Source: Sordaria brevicollis
Taxonomy: Eukaryota; Ascomycota; Sordariomycetes; Sordariales; Sordariaceae
Direction of reading: 5' to 3'
NCBI GenBank assembly: GCA_033439795.1
Contig: JAUTDP010000003.1
Span: forward strand, 2,914,001 to 2,978,000
Length of the DNA stretch: 64,000 nt
This document shows, piece after piece, positions 12,130-21,011 of the stretch. A program made the translations under genes and the position numbers. The notes below the pieces were generated by a model. It did not search any database. It was given only the letters and a program-made list of their open reading frames with translations, and had not been told where the DNA came from. How positions within the stretch are numbered: position 1 is the stretch's first letter; each line of letters begins with the position of its first letter.

Positions 12130-13334
12130 GTGACACCCGGACTTCAGTCATTTCAGCATGTCATCATGGAGGCACTCAATCACTTGCCTCTGCCTGATGA
12201 GTCGGCAGTGGCGGAGCACTCCGTTTCACACTACAAGTTATGGGATTATTCACACATATTCAAAAGTATAACCGTCGTCATGGAAAAGCGTCCAGTGCGT
12301 GAGAGCTTGAGCGTTTGGGATCATATACGGCGCTTGGAGCAATTCAAATGCACCAAATCGGTTTTGCCCACCACCGCCAAAGCTCTTAGGTATGACATTG
12401 GAAACTGGCTTGGGCACTTTCACAACTGGGGCTCCGAAGCAAAGGTAGTTAAGAACTACGGGGCATCATGCGAGCCCGGTGCATCACCAGGAAGCTCGAA
12501 AAAGCCCTTCATCGTCTTCCAAAACACTCTGAGCAAAGTTTGAGCCGGGTCCGTGCCTTGATCAACGCTGAGCATCTCAGCCTGGGAAACAAACAACCAT
12601 TCAAAACCATTCAAGGAAGATTTGACCTTGAGAAGTGAGCACCTGTGTTGCCAATTATCATCACCAAGGGCACGAGAGCTAATGTGTTCGTCCTCCGCAG
12701 CCTCTATATCGTCATACCTCCTAGCGATGAGCGACTCAACTCAGCACACGTGCCATCTGTTTGTATCTCCGACTGGCGAGTTTGTTGTGGAGGTCATTCT
12801 ATGTTTGATCTCGGTCCGTTAATGGCTGACCTGGTCGTGCTTTCTGAGCAAAACATCACGCTCGCGGAGGAGGTGGCCCTGGGGTTCATCCGAGGATATT
12901 TCGCCAGGGCCAAGAACAATCATTGGTCAGAGCAAGAGTTCATGTGTCATGTTATGGTATATACTGGAGTGTTTGTGATCATACGGTGCTTAAAAGTTTG
13001 TGGGAAGAAGACGCATGCGAAGAAGAAGCACGAGAAGAAAAACGATGGCACCGGGAAAGACCAGAACAACGGCAAAAACAACAACACGGGCAGAGAAAAC
13101 GGTAACGGCACCGCCAGTCACAATAGCGATCCCAAACACATGAACAACGAAGACACTGATGGACGGGTATGCAAATAGGCACTCCAAATTATGCAACACG
13201 CGCTCCATGAAGACTGCGAATGGTTTTTGGAAAAGCCGGTCCTACGCCATCTTTTTGAGGTGTCTGCTCCCCATGGTCAGTCTGGACCCGACAGGTCGGA
13301 ATTAGCGAACAACCCCAAGAAGAGCGAGAGGTAA
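12130..13334 (+). pseudogene. Decayed aminoglycoside-phosphotransferase-like (APH) gene
   Basis: Segments resemble fungal APH-family small-molecule kinases in the right order: NHLPLPDESAV; IGNWLGHFHNW; after an intron at 12635-12700, NLYIVIPPSDE and VCISDWRVC (the activation-loop Asp-Trp); GHSMFDLGPLMADLV; and MQHALHEDCEWFLEKPVL. There are several defects. The frame changes near 12445-12494 (a 1-base loss, or an unusual 50-nt intron). The catalytic HGD is QGR, losing the general-base Asp. An in-frame TAG at 13176-13178 cuts off the conserved C-terminus, which continues open to a TAA at 13332. A Lys/Asn-rich low-complexity run precedes the stop. No ATG or N-terminal exon was found; 12130 is only the first base of the open frame. 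A divergent active gene with more introns is less likely. Confidence 0.65.
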
Positions 13335-14000
13335 CGAAGAACAAATATCAACCCGGAGGGATGGGTCGCATTCTCACAATCGTTGAGATGGACATTTGGG
13401 TTAACTAGTGATCAAAAACTTAAGCGAGCACAAGCGATTCATTGATTGTTTACATAGACATATTTCATGGCATGCTTTAATCATCCTCAGATAGTGATTG
13501 TTGTCCAATTCAGCCATATGGTTCCAGCTCGAGATACATGATGAACAGTCAGTACCGGTAGCAAACGCGATGCTTTTAGTGTTTCTAAATAATGCACCAA
13601 AAGAACCCTGTTGAGTGAAAGCCAGATTAAATGGAGTCTTCAAAAACGTAGGTCCCAGCACAAAAATATAACTCCTCAGTCAAATAACGCCAACAACCTC
13701 AATGACCTTCGAACCCCTATTCAGAGGTTGTTAGCAACTAACCCTAACCCTTGAGCATAACACGACCTGTAAAAACTGCACATGCATCAAAAAAAAGTCC
13801 AACAATGAGCAGCTCATCAAACGGCAATCACTTTGAGTGACTCAACCTTCACAAACCAACGTCGCCCCGGGTCCTTTTGCACGAGCGAATCTCGATTTTA
13901 CGGGCTATTTTCCACGGTGTTTTCGTAGCCAACCAAACCAACCACAACAGATACATCTCGTCAACCATCGCCCTCCTCACAACCCAAGATCACATCAAGC
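13335..14000. other. Intergenic region upstream of ncs2
   Basis: No gene seen. It contains the telomere-like sequence taaccctaaccc at about 13739-13750, two copies of the fungal telomere unit. That is short enough to be chance or a promoter telobox-type element. The last 150 nt are C- and CAA-rich, typical of a 5' leader. Confidence 0.55.
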
Positions 14001-15446
14001 ATGGCCTCAACATCGCCACCAATCACGGCCTCGGAGGCCACTCCCAACACAACAACCAAATCATGCGCCAAATGCCGCTCCAACCCCGGAACCTTCGACT
14101 CTCGCGGTCAACTCGTCTGCCGGTTTGTCCTTCCTCCCCCTCCCCCTCTTTTGTCCCCCATATTCCCCCTCACTAACTTTGATCTCAGAACCTGCTTCCA
14201 AAAATTCATCTCCGCCAAATGCATAAAGCAAATCGGCCTGCTCAACAAGGACGTCCGCTCTTCTTCCTCCTCCGCCCTATCAGCTTACCACTCCACGCAG
14301 AAAAACGCCGGTCCGCCACAGGCCTCTTCTCGTCGGTACCTTTTGGGGTTGAGCTTGGGGCCCAGCTCGGCGGCGCTGTTGGAGTTGTTAAATGAGAATG
14401 TGGAATTTCAGTTGGGGAAGGGGAGGAATGCGCCTTTTGAGTTGGTTGTTGTGCACGTTTCTTCCGAGGGAGGAGGGGAGAACCAGAGGGAAAGGGAGAG
14501 GGTGGAGGGGACAGTCCAAAGGATGAGGGAGAGGTATCCCCGTTTTGAGTTTAAGGTGGTTTATCTAGAGGAGGTGGTTGGGTTGGAGACGATAGACTGG
14601 GCTGGACTCGGCCTTCTCGACTTCTCATCATCACCAGCCGGGGACGACAACGATAACGAGACGACATCGAAGGCACAGAAATTGAGGCATTTATTCGACA
14701 CTTTACCATCTACCACCTCCCGCACCGACCTCCTCCGGCTCTTCACCCGCCACTTACTCATCTCCGAAGCACGCAAAAACTCCTGTCACGCCCTATTGTT
14801 GGGAAGCAGCACCACCGCCCTAGCGGAACTTACCCTCTCCGAAACGGCCAAAGGTCGTGGCTTTTCATTGCCATGGCAGATCAACGACGGTATCCTCGGC
14901 GTTCCCTCCTTCTCCCCTCATTCCCCTTCTACCATCAACAACAAAACAGAGGACAACGGGATTTTGGTATACCACCCCCTTCGCGACGCCCTCCGCAAGG
15001 AACTAGTCCAATTCACCAAACTCACCGACCCTCCTATTTTCGACATGCTTCCTGAGGTTGATCCGACGGCAACGGCGGCGGTTGTGTCGCATAAGGATTT
15101 AAGTATCGAAGAGGTGATGGTACGGTACTTCGCGGACGTGGAGGAGAATTACCCGAGTATTGTGGCGAATGTGGCGAGGACGACGGGGAAGTTGTTAAGG
15201 TTGTTTGGTGGTGTCGATGCCGAAGGCAACAAGGACAAGGCAGAGGAGGGAAGTGAAAGTGAAAGTGAGGAAGAGGAGAGACTGTGTGGTCTATGTAACA
15301 TGCCGCTTGATGAGTTTGGCGATGAGCGGTGGAAGGGAGAGCTGGGGGAGGATAGTTATCGGGATGGATTGGTAGAGGGTGAGGGTAAAGGAGAGAAGAT
15401 GAAGCAGAGGATATGTTATGGGTGTGAGAGGTCGGTTAGGGGGTAG
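14001..15446 (+). CDS. ncs2: Cytoplasmic tRNA 2-thiolation protein 2 (Ncs2/Ctu2)
   Basis: Exons 14001-14122 and 14189-15446 encode 459 residues. The protein opens with a metal-binding-like CAKC pair and a following VC..TC pair (residues about 22-45), then SRRYLLGLSLGPSSAALLELL, a PP-loop-like region as in Ctu2. It ends with paired Cys motifs (CGLCNMP, CYGCERS). Ncs2 works with Ncs6/Ctu1 to thiolate wobble U34 of cytosolic tRNAs for Lys, Gln and Glu, using sulfur relayed by Urm1. The N-terminal Cys pairs and SRRYLLGLS match the family well. The 66-nt intron (GTTTGT..CTCAG) is a multiple of three and has no stop, so unspliced message would insert 22 Pro/Leu-rich residues between the Cys pairs. 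Start is the first ATG. Confidence 0.9.
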   Translation: MASTSPPITASEATPNTTTKSCAKCRSNPGTFDSRGQLVCRFVLPPPPPLLSPIFPLTNFDLRTCFQKFISAKCIKQIGLLNKDVRSSSSSALSAYHSTQKNAGPPQASSRRYLLGLSLGPSSAALLELLNENVEFQLGKGRNAPFELVVVHVSSEGGGENQRERERVEGTVQRMRERYPRFEFKVVYLEEVVGLETIDWAGLGLLDFSSSPAGDDNDNETTSKAQKLRHLFDTLPSTTSRTDLLRLFTRHLLISEARKNSCHALLLGSSTTALAELTLSETAKGRGFSLPWQINDGILGVPSFSPHSPSTINNKTEDNGILVYHPLRDALRKELVQFTKLTDPPIFDMLPEVDPTATAAVVSHKDLSIEEVMVRYFADVEENYPSIVANVARTTGKLLRLFGGVDAEGNKDKAEEGSESESEEEERLCGLCNMPLDEFGDERWKGELGEDSYRDGLVEGEGKGEKMKQRICYGCERSVRG

Positions 15447-16059
15447 TCTAGGGAATTTGGAGCTTGAGCGTAAGGCCAAAGAGAGACAAAGGACAATCAA
15501 GAAGCAAGGCCAACGACCCATGAGTTAGGGTCAGCTTGATTATAACGGCACCATTAGACATTTGCAAGACTTTGATAAGCTATAATCGCTCTCTAATGTG
15601 TAACCATTTTGGTCCCGTTCTCCAAGGGACTTGGTGTGCCAATGGTCTCCATCGACCCATAGCCGTTCATAAGTGTACAATATTCTTCGTTTTCATACAC
15701 AAGGCAAGTCCATTCCGGCCTTTCCCGCCTTTCCCTCCATATTAACGCCAAATCCGCCATGTCTTGCCAAGAGTCCCACTGAACAGGTCGGTAATTATCC
15801 ATATTTGTACCATCCTGAATGTTTATTGTTTAGCCTTGTAAGACTTACTTTGTGACCTCCTCTTCTGTCTCCACAGTCCTTGTCTCCCAGGTAAAGATGG
15901 GGATTCTGGCAACGGCTCTTCCCCTTTCCACAGCCCTTGACTTGAATCTGGTGACATTTCTTCGCCCGTCACGGTCCTTGACACCGGACTAGACATGGTG
16001 ATGCCGAGATCATCGTGATCTCGATCTCTCGAATGACTTCTACTGCGATGGTCATGGTC
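15447..16059. other. Convergent intergenic region between ncs2 and the RRM gene
   Basis: This 0.6 kb 3'-to-3' spacer has no coding signal. The two genes' 3' ends face each other here, so their untranslated regions may overlap. Confidence 0.6.
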
Positions 16060-17296
16060 CTAGTATCGCCCGCCGTTGCCATTGAAACCTCTGCCCTTCC
16101 GGTTCCGTACGAGTTGATCGCTGTAGAGCCCGCCGGTTCCGCCACCGTTCATAGCTGCCGGTCCCCTAGGTGGCTCCCTTCCGTTGCCATTAACCATCAG
16201 GTCGTCCTCTTCCATAGGGTCTTCGAAGCCCATAGTGCCATCGATCAGATCATCCTCGGGGTAGTAGTCGTTCGAGCGCTGAGATCGGGGGCCGGTGGGA
16301 GCGCGAGGCGGAGGTAGCTGAGAGGTAAGAGGATAGGTAGGACCGCTTGGTTTGTGGTACACACTGAGCACACGACCGTCGGCCTGGACAGACATGTTAG
16401 CTTCTACGAGTTTGGTCAAAGCAGAGGGGTCCAGCAAAAAGGATAAACTTACTGTCTGCTTGTCAAATGTGGCAATCACATTGTCGGCACCCTCCTTGCT
16501 CTCAAACACAATCTCGGCAATAACGATAGGATTGTGCTTCATGATGCGACAGCTGAGTATTAGGCCGCCGATAGGGGTCATGGCGTTTTCGATATCGGCC
16601 GCTGTCGTTCCGGGAGCAAAGTTCTGCGCCATGACCGCAAAAGGTCCTGCCAGACCCCTGATTGTGAATCCCTTAGTAGCAGGACCCGTGGGAACGGTAG
16701 CAGCCGCCGGGCCCCTAGGCGCATTAGGTGGAGGCTGGTTGTGTTGTTGCTGTTGCTGATGTCTTTGTCGGCCTTGCTGATTGTTGCGCTGATTCGAGTG
16801 CTGGTTGATCTCATTCCTAATGAGACCTTCCGCCACCTGCGCAGCCCGCCTCTTCTGGCGGGAGTTACTCGGGGTCGCAGTACTTGGGTCGGTAATGCGG
16901 GACGCGAGGGCACCAGTGATCTTTGGGGTGTTGTTGGCGGACCTTGAGCCAGGACCAAGGTCGATGGTCCACGAGCCTACTTTGCCAGTGTTGTTCTTCG
17001 AAGGTGCCGACTGGGGGCCATTGCCTCGTTGCTGGAACAGGCACAAAATTGTCAACGATTTTGAACGCATGGCGAGGCGATCTAGAGTGCCGCATGGTAT
17101 GGGTTTAGGATTTCGAGCATACCTTCTTGACACCGGCGCGGCTTGCGAGTGAACCACCGGTGGTGTGTTTGGGAGTAGAGACGGGTGCGCTGCTTCGGTT
17201 GAAGATTTTGGCGGCGAGGGCTTCGTTCTTCTTCTTCTCGCGATCTTGCGAGATCATCTTCTGGAAGTCTTCGGCGACCTTCCTTTCTTTCCCCAT
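16060..17296 (-). CDS. RRM-domain RNA-binding protein
   Basis: Exons 17123-17296, 16453-17031 and 16060-16383 give 358 residues, with all joins in phase 0. The N-terminus MGKERKVAEDFQKM is charged and helical. SLASRAG and ALASRITDPS occur before a Gln-rich run (QRHQQQQQHNQ). One RRM lies at about 187-265 (PFAVMAQNFAPGTTAADIENAM, IAEIVFESKEGADNVIATFD, GRVLSVYHK), followed by an acidic stretch (EDPMEEDDLM) and a Gly/Arg-rich tail (RKGRGFNGNGGRY). RRM plus RG-rich tail suggests an mRNP protein, perhaps of mRNA export type, but I cannot assign an orthologue. The 69-nt second intron (GTAAGT..TCCAG) has no stop and a multiple-of-three length, so retention would insert 23 residues within the RRM. 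A transposable element sits about 400 bp upstream of the start. Confidence 0.82.
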
Positions 17297-18711
17297 TATG
17301 TCGGCTTGTGTAGGAAATGCTGTACAAAGCGCTTGCGATCGGAAGTGGATGTCGAGACGGTATGGGTGGTCGCAGGCGTATGGTAGCGAAAGGTTACGGT
17401 ATGGACAGGTTTGCGTCGATGGAGTTTTGGAGTCGACCCTTGGTTGATGATGCGCCAATGCTTTTGATTTGGAGATACCGATTGGAGTTCGCAGTCTTTC
17501 CCAGGGCAGCTGCGCGGAATGCTGGAGACAAAGGTTGGAAGTTGAAGGTGCGGGACGGTAAAGAGAGAAGGGAGCAAGCGGGCGCGGGAGGCGTGTCTCT
17601 ATATCTTTTGCCGTGGGGTGTCGCGTCAGGAGTTTTGCTTCCCGCTTCTCTTGTCCCTTGGTCCCTGCAACGCCGATCACAGCCAAGCGCCAAGCGCCGG
17701 AAGGTACAGTAACTACCCCTGCAGTTGCAAGGCCCCCCTTTTGCTAAAAACCCCCCCTTTTGCTAAAGAATCTGGCTGCACGCATTCCGTCTGCGGGGGA
17801 GGATTGCTAATTGCTATTGCAACGGCTCAAAGCGAGATTTTGCAAAAGCAGGGGTCTAATTTTGGTGGGTACGGCACTTATACCCGCCTACCGGGGGCTT
17901 GGCGACCCCCAGCGACCCACTTTTTCGCGCTGGTCGCCTTCGCCAAATGGCCAGAAGGCCTCAGGGTGGCCTGTGCACTTGCTCCCTCTTTTGCAAAACC
18001 CCCCCTTTTGCAAAGAAATCGAGCTGCACGCCCCACTTGCAACTGCAAGGGTAGTTACTGTACCTGAGAGCTAACGCACAGACCATATGCCGCTTTTGAA
18101 GTCCCGATAACCGCTTGGTTGCTGTTTCCTCACTAACATCAACCTCACCACTCTCAAAGTTCACTCCTTCCTTTTGATCTCATTACCACTTGACAGGAGG
18201 AAGGAAGTTGCTAAAACCATTCAGACTTGTTCGACATGATTGATGGCACCGGATTTAAGGACAATCTCTCCCCGACAATGGCTCCAACTTGTTATGCTTC
18301 TATAGATATCTTCTTTAGCAGGCTGTTATCGCCCGTCTATCGTTTTTTATTGTCGACGACCGAGTGTCGGCGTTTGCAAGACATAATCTATTACGTTCTT
18401 TACCATGGAATCGTGTTTCACATACTTCTTCCACATTGTCTGGTCAGTTGGGTAGGAAGACGGGAGTTCCATGCGGCAACATGTTCACCAAATTCAAGAA
18501 TGACAACACCCCATCGAACTCAAAATCTTCAGGACTTCCAGCACGCAAGTATCTGAAGCCGAGATTCTCACTATGTCCGCTCAATCTTGGGATTCAACGC
18601 AAGGATGCTGGACCGCCCAAACAACCGACGCCTTTGAAAGACGAGAAGATTGAACCCCGGACACGAATGGGTACATGGAAAAGATAGTATCAGTCTGTCG
18701 GAAAGAAGAAG
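17297..18711. other. Intergenic region carrying the inverted-repeat element
   Basis: This is the divergent spacer between the RRM gene (minus) and the gene starting at 18712 (plus). The part outside the element has no family-like coding sequence. An open frame at 18481-18687, in phase with the downstream gene, is treated under findings. Confidence 0.6.
17702..18065. mobile_element. MITE-like non-autonomous element with 29-bp terminal inverted repeats
   Basis: The ends at 17702-17730 and 18037-18065 are inverted copies matching at 28 of 29 positions (outer part aggtacagtaactaccc). If the element proper starts CAGTAACTACCC, it spans 17707-18060 and is flanked on both sides by TA, the target duplication of Tc1/mariner and pogo/Fot1 transposons, whose ends often begin CAGT. 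The 350-bp length and absence of a transposase frame make it a MITE. Inside each end lies a roughly 48-bp direct repeat (about 17735-17782 and 17984-18031) made of C7TTTTGC(T)AAA blocks followed by ctgcacgc. The centre is GC-rich with small palindromes. Alternative: a solitary inverted repeat of other origin. Confidence 0.75.
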
Positions 18712-20428
18712 ATGGAACAACATGCGACCTCGAAGCATCCTCTTTCCAACGGCCATGCCCCCATTCCACTTGCTCAAGGCATTCAAGAAGAAGAAAATTC
18801 GACTCAGGACAATCAGGATAATATCCCAAGACTGAGCCTTGGTACCACTCCTAAGCTACCTGAAAGAGGACGTCCAGAACACTCCATTCGTCGTTCAAAT
18901 GAGATAGTACGCACCTCTATTGATCCAGACGCAAGTACAAGGACCGAGACCAAGGAGCCGGAAGAACACACGTTAACCCAGGACGCCCCTCCTGCGTTCT
19001 TATCTCTGAATGCGCCCTCGATCTCGAACTTGGGTGATGAGTTGCCTTTACAATTCATGTTCTACGAGCCTCAAATTCAGGGTTGGTCCTCGGTTAAGAT
19101 ACACATCTGACTATTTCGGAGTGTACTGACATTGACAGAACCCGAACATGCCGTGCCCAAGATTTGGCAAGACTGGGGGTATGTTATACAACCCAACCCC
19201 TAAAACTGGGATTCGTCATATTAACCCATTTATGTGCAGTCATGTTCCTCGCCATGAATGGGCTCGGACTTTGAGCACGATACCCTCACGAAGCCGAGAG
19301 CAGTCATCGAGCCAAAGAATATCGTCTGTCTCCGAACTTCCGTCGATTCCAGCAGACGCATCGGCATCATACCTGGAACTCATCACACCGAAAGCAAGAC
19401 CATTTGCGGTATTAGAACGCTTCTTGGGCAAGGGAGCACAACCAAAGCCCGAATCACAGCCAAAGTTCGAAGCACGCTCAAAGCCTGAAGCACAATCAAG
19501 GCCCGAAGTACAATCAAAATCCGAATTACAACCAATGCCTGAGGTACAGCCACAGCCTGTTCCCGAACCAGAAATTTCGCCGCGCCCAGAGTCTCCATCA
19601 CAGTCGGTAGGGGATTATTCTCCTCCAAAAGCCGCACACAAACTGTCGTTAAACCATGAAACAGAACATCTCAACACGCACATCGCCGACAAGACGTCTA
19701 GCAACGACGTGACCAAAACAAGTGGCAACCCAAACCAAGACCAGCCGTCGTCTCCGACCAATTCAGATAATGGTCCTCAGTCATTAAAGGCTGCCTCAGT
19801 CACAGCCGAGGACCTCATCGGTATGGAGCTTCCATATCACTTATTATTCGCTCCCGACAGTACACCACCCGAAACAGGAAGCCCAACCTCCACCAAACTT
19901 CCCGTCCTCCATCCCCCTCCTTCTCCCCCTTTCTCTCTGCCTCCTTCTTTGCCCCCCTCTTCACCTCCCTCCCCACCTCAGACTGCTCCGCAACAACTGC
20001 CACCGCCCGCAGAAACTCGGCCCTTAGAGGTAGACGACGTCTTCTTCTCCCAACCGGTACCAACCAAATACCTCCCCGTCAACGAGCAACTGCCCGAGAA
20101 AATGAGCTGGCGCGATGTCCTTGAGCTAGCACAAAGTGTTCTTTCCGAACCGATGGAGGAGCTGCCAGTTGTCCGGAGCAAAGTCAATCTTCTTACCGTC
20201 TCGAGTGTTGATGAGGACCCAGATGCCGATAGACACTCTCTATTGGCGAAAAGCCATGTAGCCGAGGTTGAGCAAGTTGTTGACGACGATGAGGACGATG
20301 ATACGGGGAGTGTCGTCAGGAGCTCTTTCAGCTCTTTTGACATCAGAGACGTGAATATGTCTCTGCACAAGGAGATGTCGAGAATTTGGTCCTGGAGAGA
20401 GAAGTGGAGGGCTAAAAAGAGGGTTTGA
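18712..20428 (+). CDS. Unknown low-complexity protein, 532 residues
   Basis: Exons 18712-19081, 19139-19178 and 19240-20428 join in frame: PQIQ to EPEHAVPKIWQDWG to HVPRHEWARTL. The middle exon is only 40 nt. The N-terminal 120 residues are polar and probably disordered. The segment LPLQFMFYEPQIQEPEHAVPKIWQDWGHVPRHEWARTLSTIPS is the only part that looks folded or conserved. Then come seven copies of a hexapeptide repeat of QPKPES type, a Pro/Ser-rich run, and a C-terminal part with ELPEKMSWRDVLELAQSVLSEP-like helical sequence, an acidic patch (VVDDDEDDDTG) and a basic end (WSWREKWRAKKRV). I recognise no family. The same frame is open upstream to at least 18481 except for one TAG at 18685, so the true start is uncertain. 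Confidence 0.68.
19439..19564 (+). repeat. Coding minisatellite, seven 18-bp units
   Basis: Units encode QPKPES, QPKFEA, RSKPEA, QSRPEV, QSKSEL, QPMPEV and QPQPVP. Copies differ at both DNA and protein level, so the array is old, but it stays in frame. It lies in the third exon of the gene at 18712-20428. Confidence 0.9.
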
Positions 20429-21011
20429 GGAAGCGTGGAGAATTGAGGTGTCGGGAAATTCTGAACGGTGCTTTTACAGTGAGCGGAATGAAGCGTTGGT
20501 CGGGAACCGAAATATGGCCGGTTTTACAAACTCAACAAGAGCAGAGCGACGATTTGGGAGGCCAAATTGACAACAGCGGGCAAAAAGTGGATAGAAAAGA
20601 CGGGCATATTGCTTATGGAACAGCGTTTATTTCATTAGCAGTTTTACCAGTATAGCGGTCTTTGGCTATTAGTATATCGGCCTGCGAGGTGCATATACTC
20701 GCAGAGCTAAACTAGCAGGCATGATTCTAGAACTTCCAACCGTTATATGTAAAGTAGCTTAACCGAACCGGAAAGCTTTGGGTTCTCAAAAAGTGAACCG
20801 ATGATATGTGTGAGACCGAGTTCCATATGTACAAATGTATGTACATATAATAACAATATCCATGAAGCCTTGCTTCTTTACAACCCAAAATGCGTCAGTC
20901 CCCCAATAGTAGCCATCTTCCGGCACGCACAACAACTCTGTACTGTATATGAACTCTAGATAAACAGAGATCGATCCCAAACACCCAAAATTAAACATCC
21001 ATACCCGCTCC
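20429..21011. other. Convergent intergenic region
   Basis: Spacer of 0.58 kb between two 3' ends; AT-richer than the flanking exons and with no coding signal. On the minus strand a TTTATT (an AATAAA complement) lies near 20627. Confidence 0.6.

Noticed and set aside
13737..13751. taaccctaaccc as an interstitial telomere
   Set aside because: Only two units; too short to call a telomeric array, so mentioned only in the intergenic note.
17618..18067. 149-codon plus-strand frame covering the inverted-repeat element
   Set aside because: Both inverted tips and both direct arms are translated as unrelated strings; no transposase motif.
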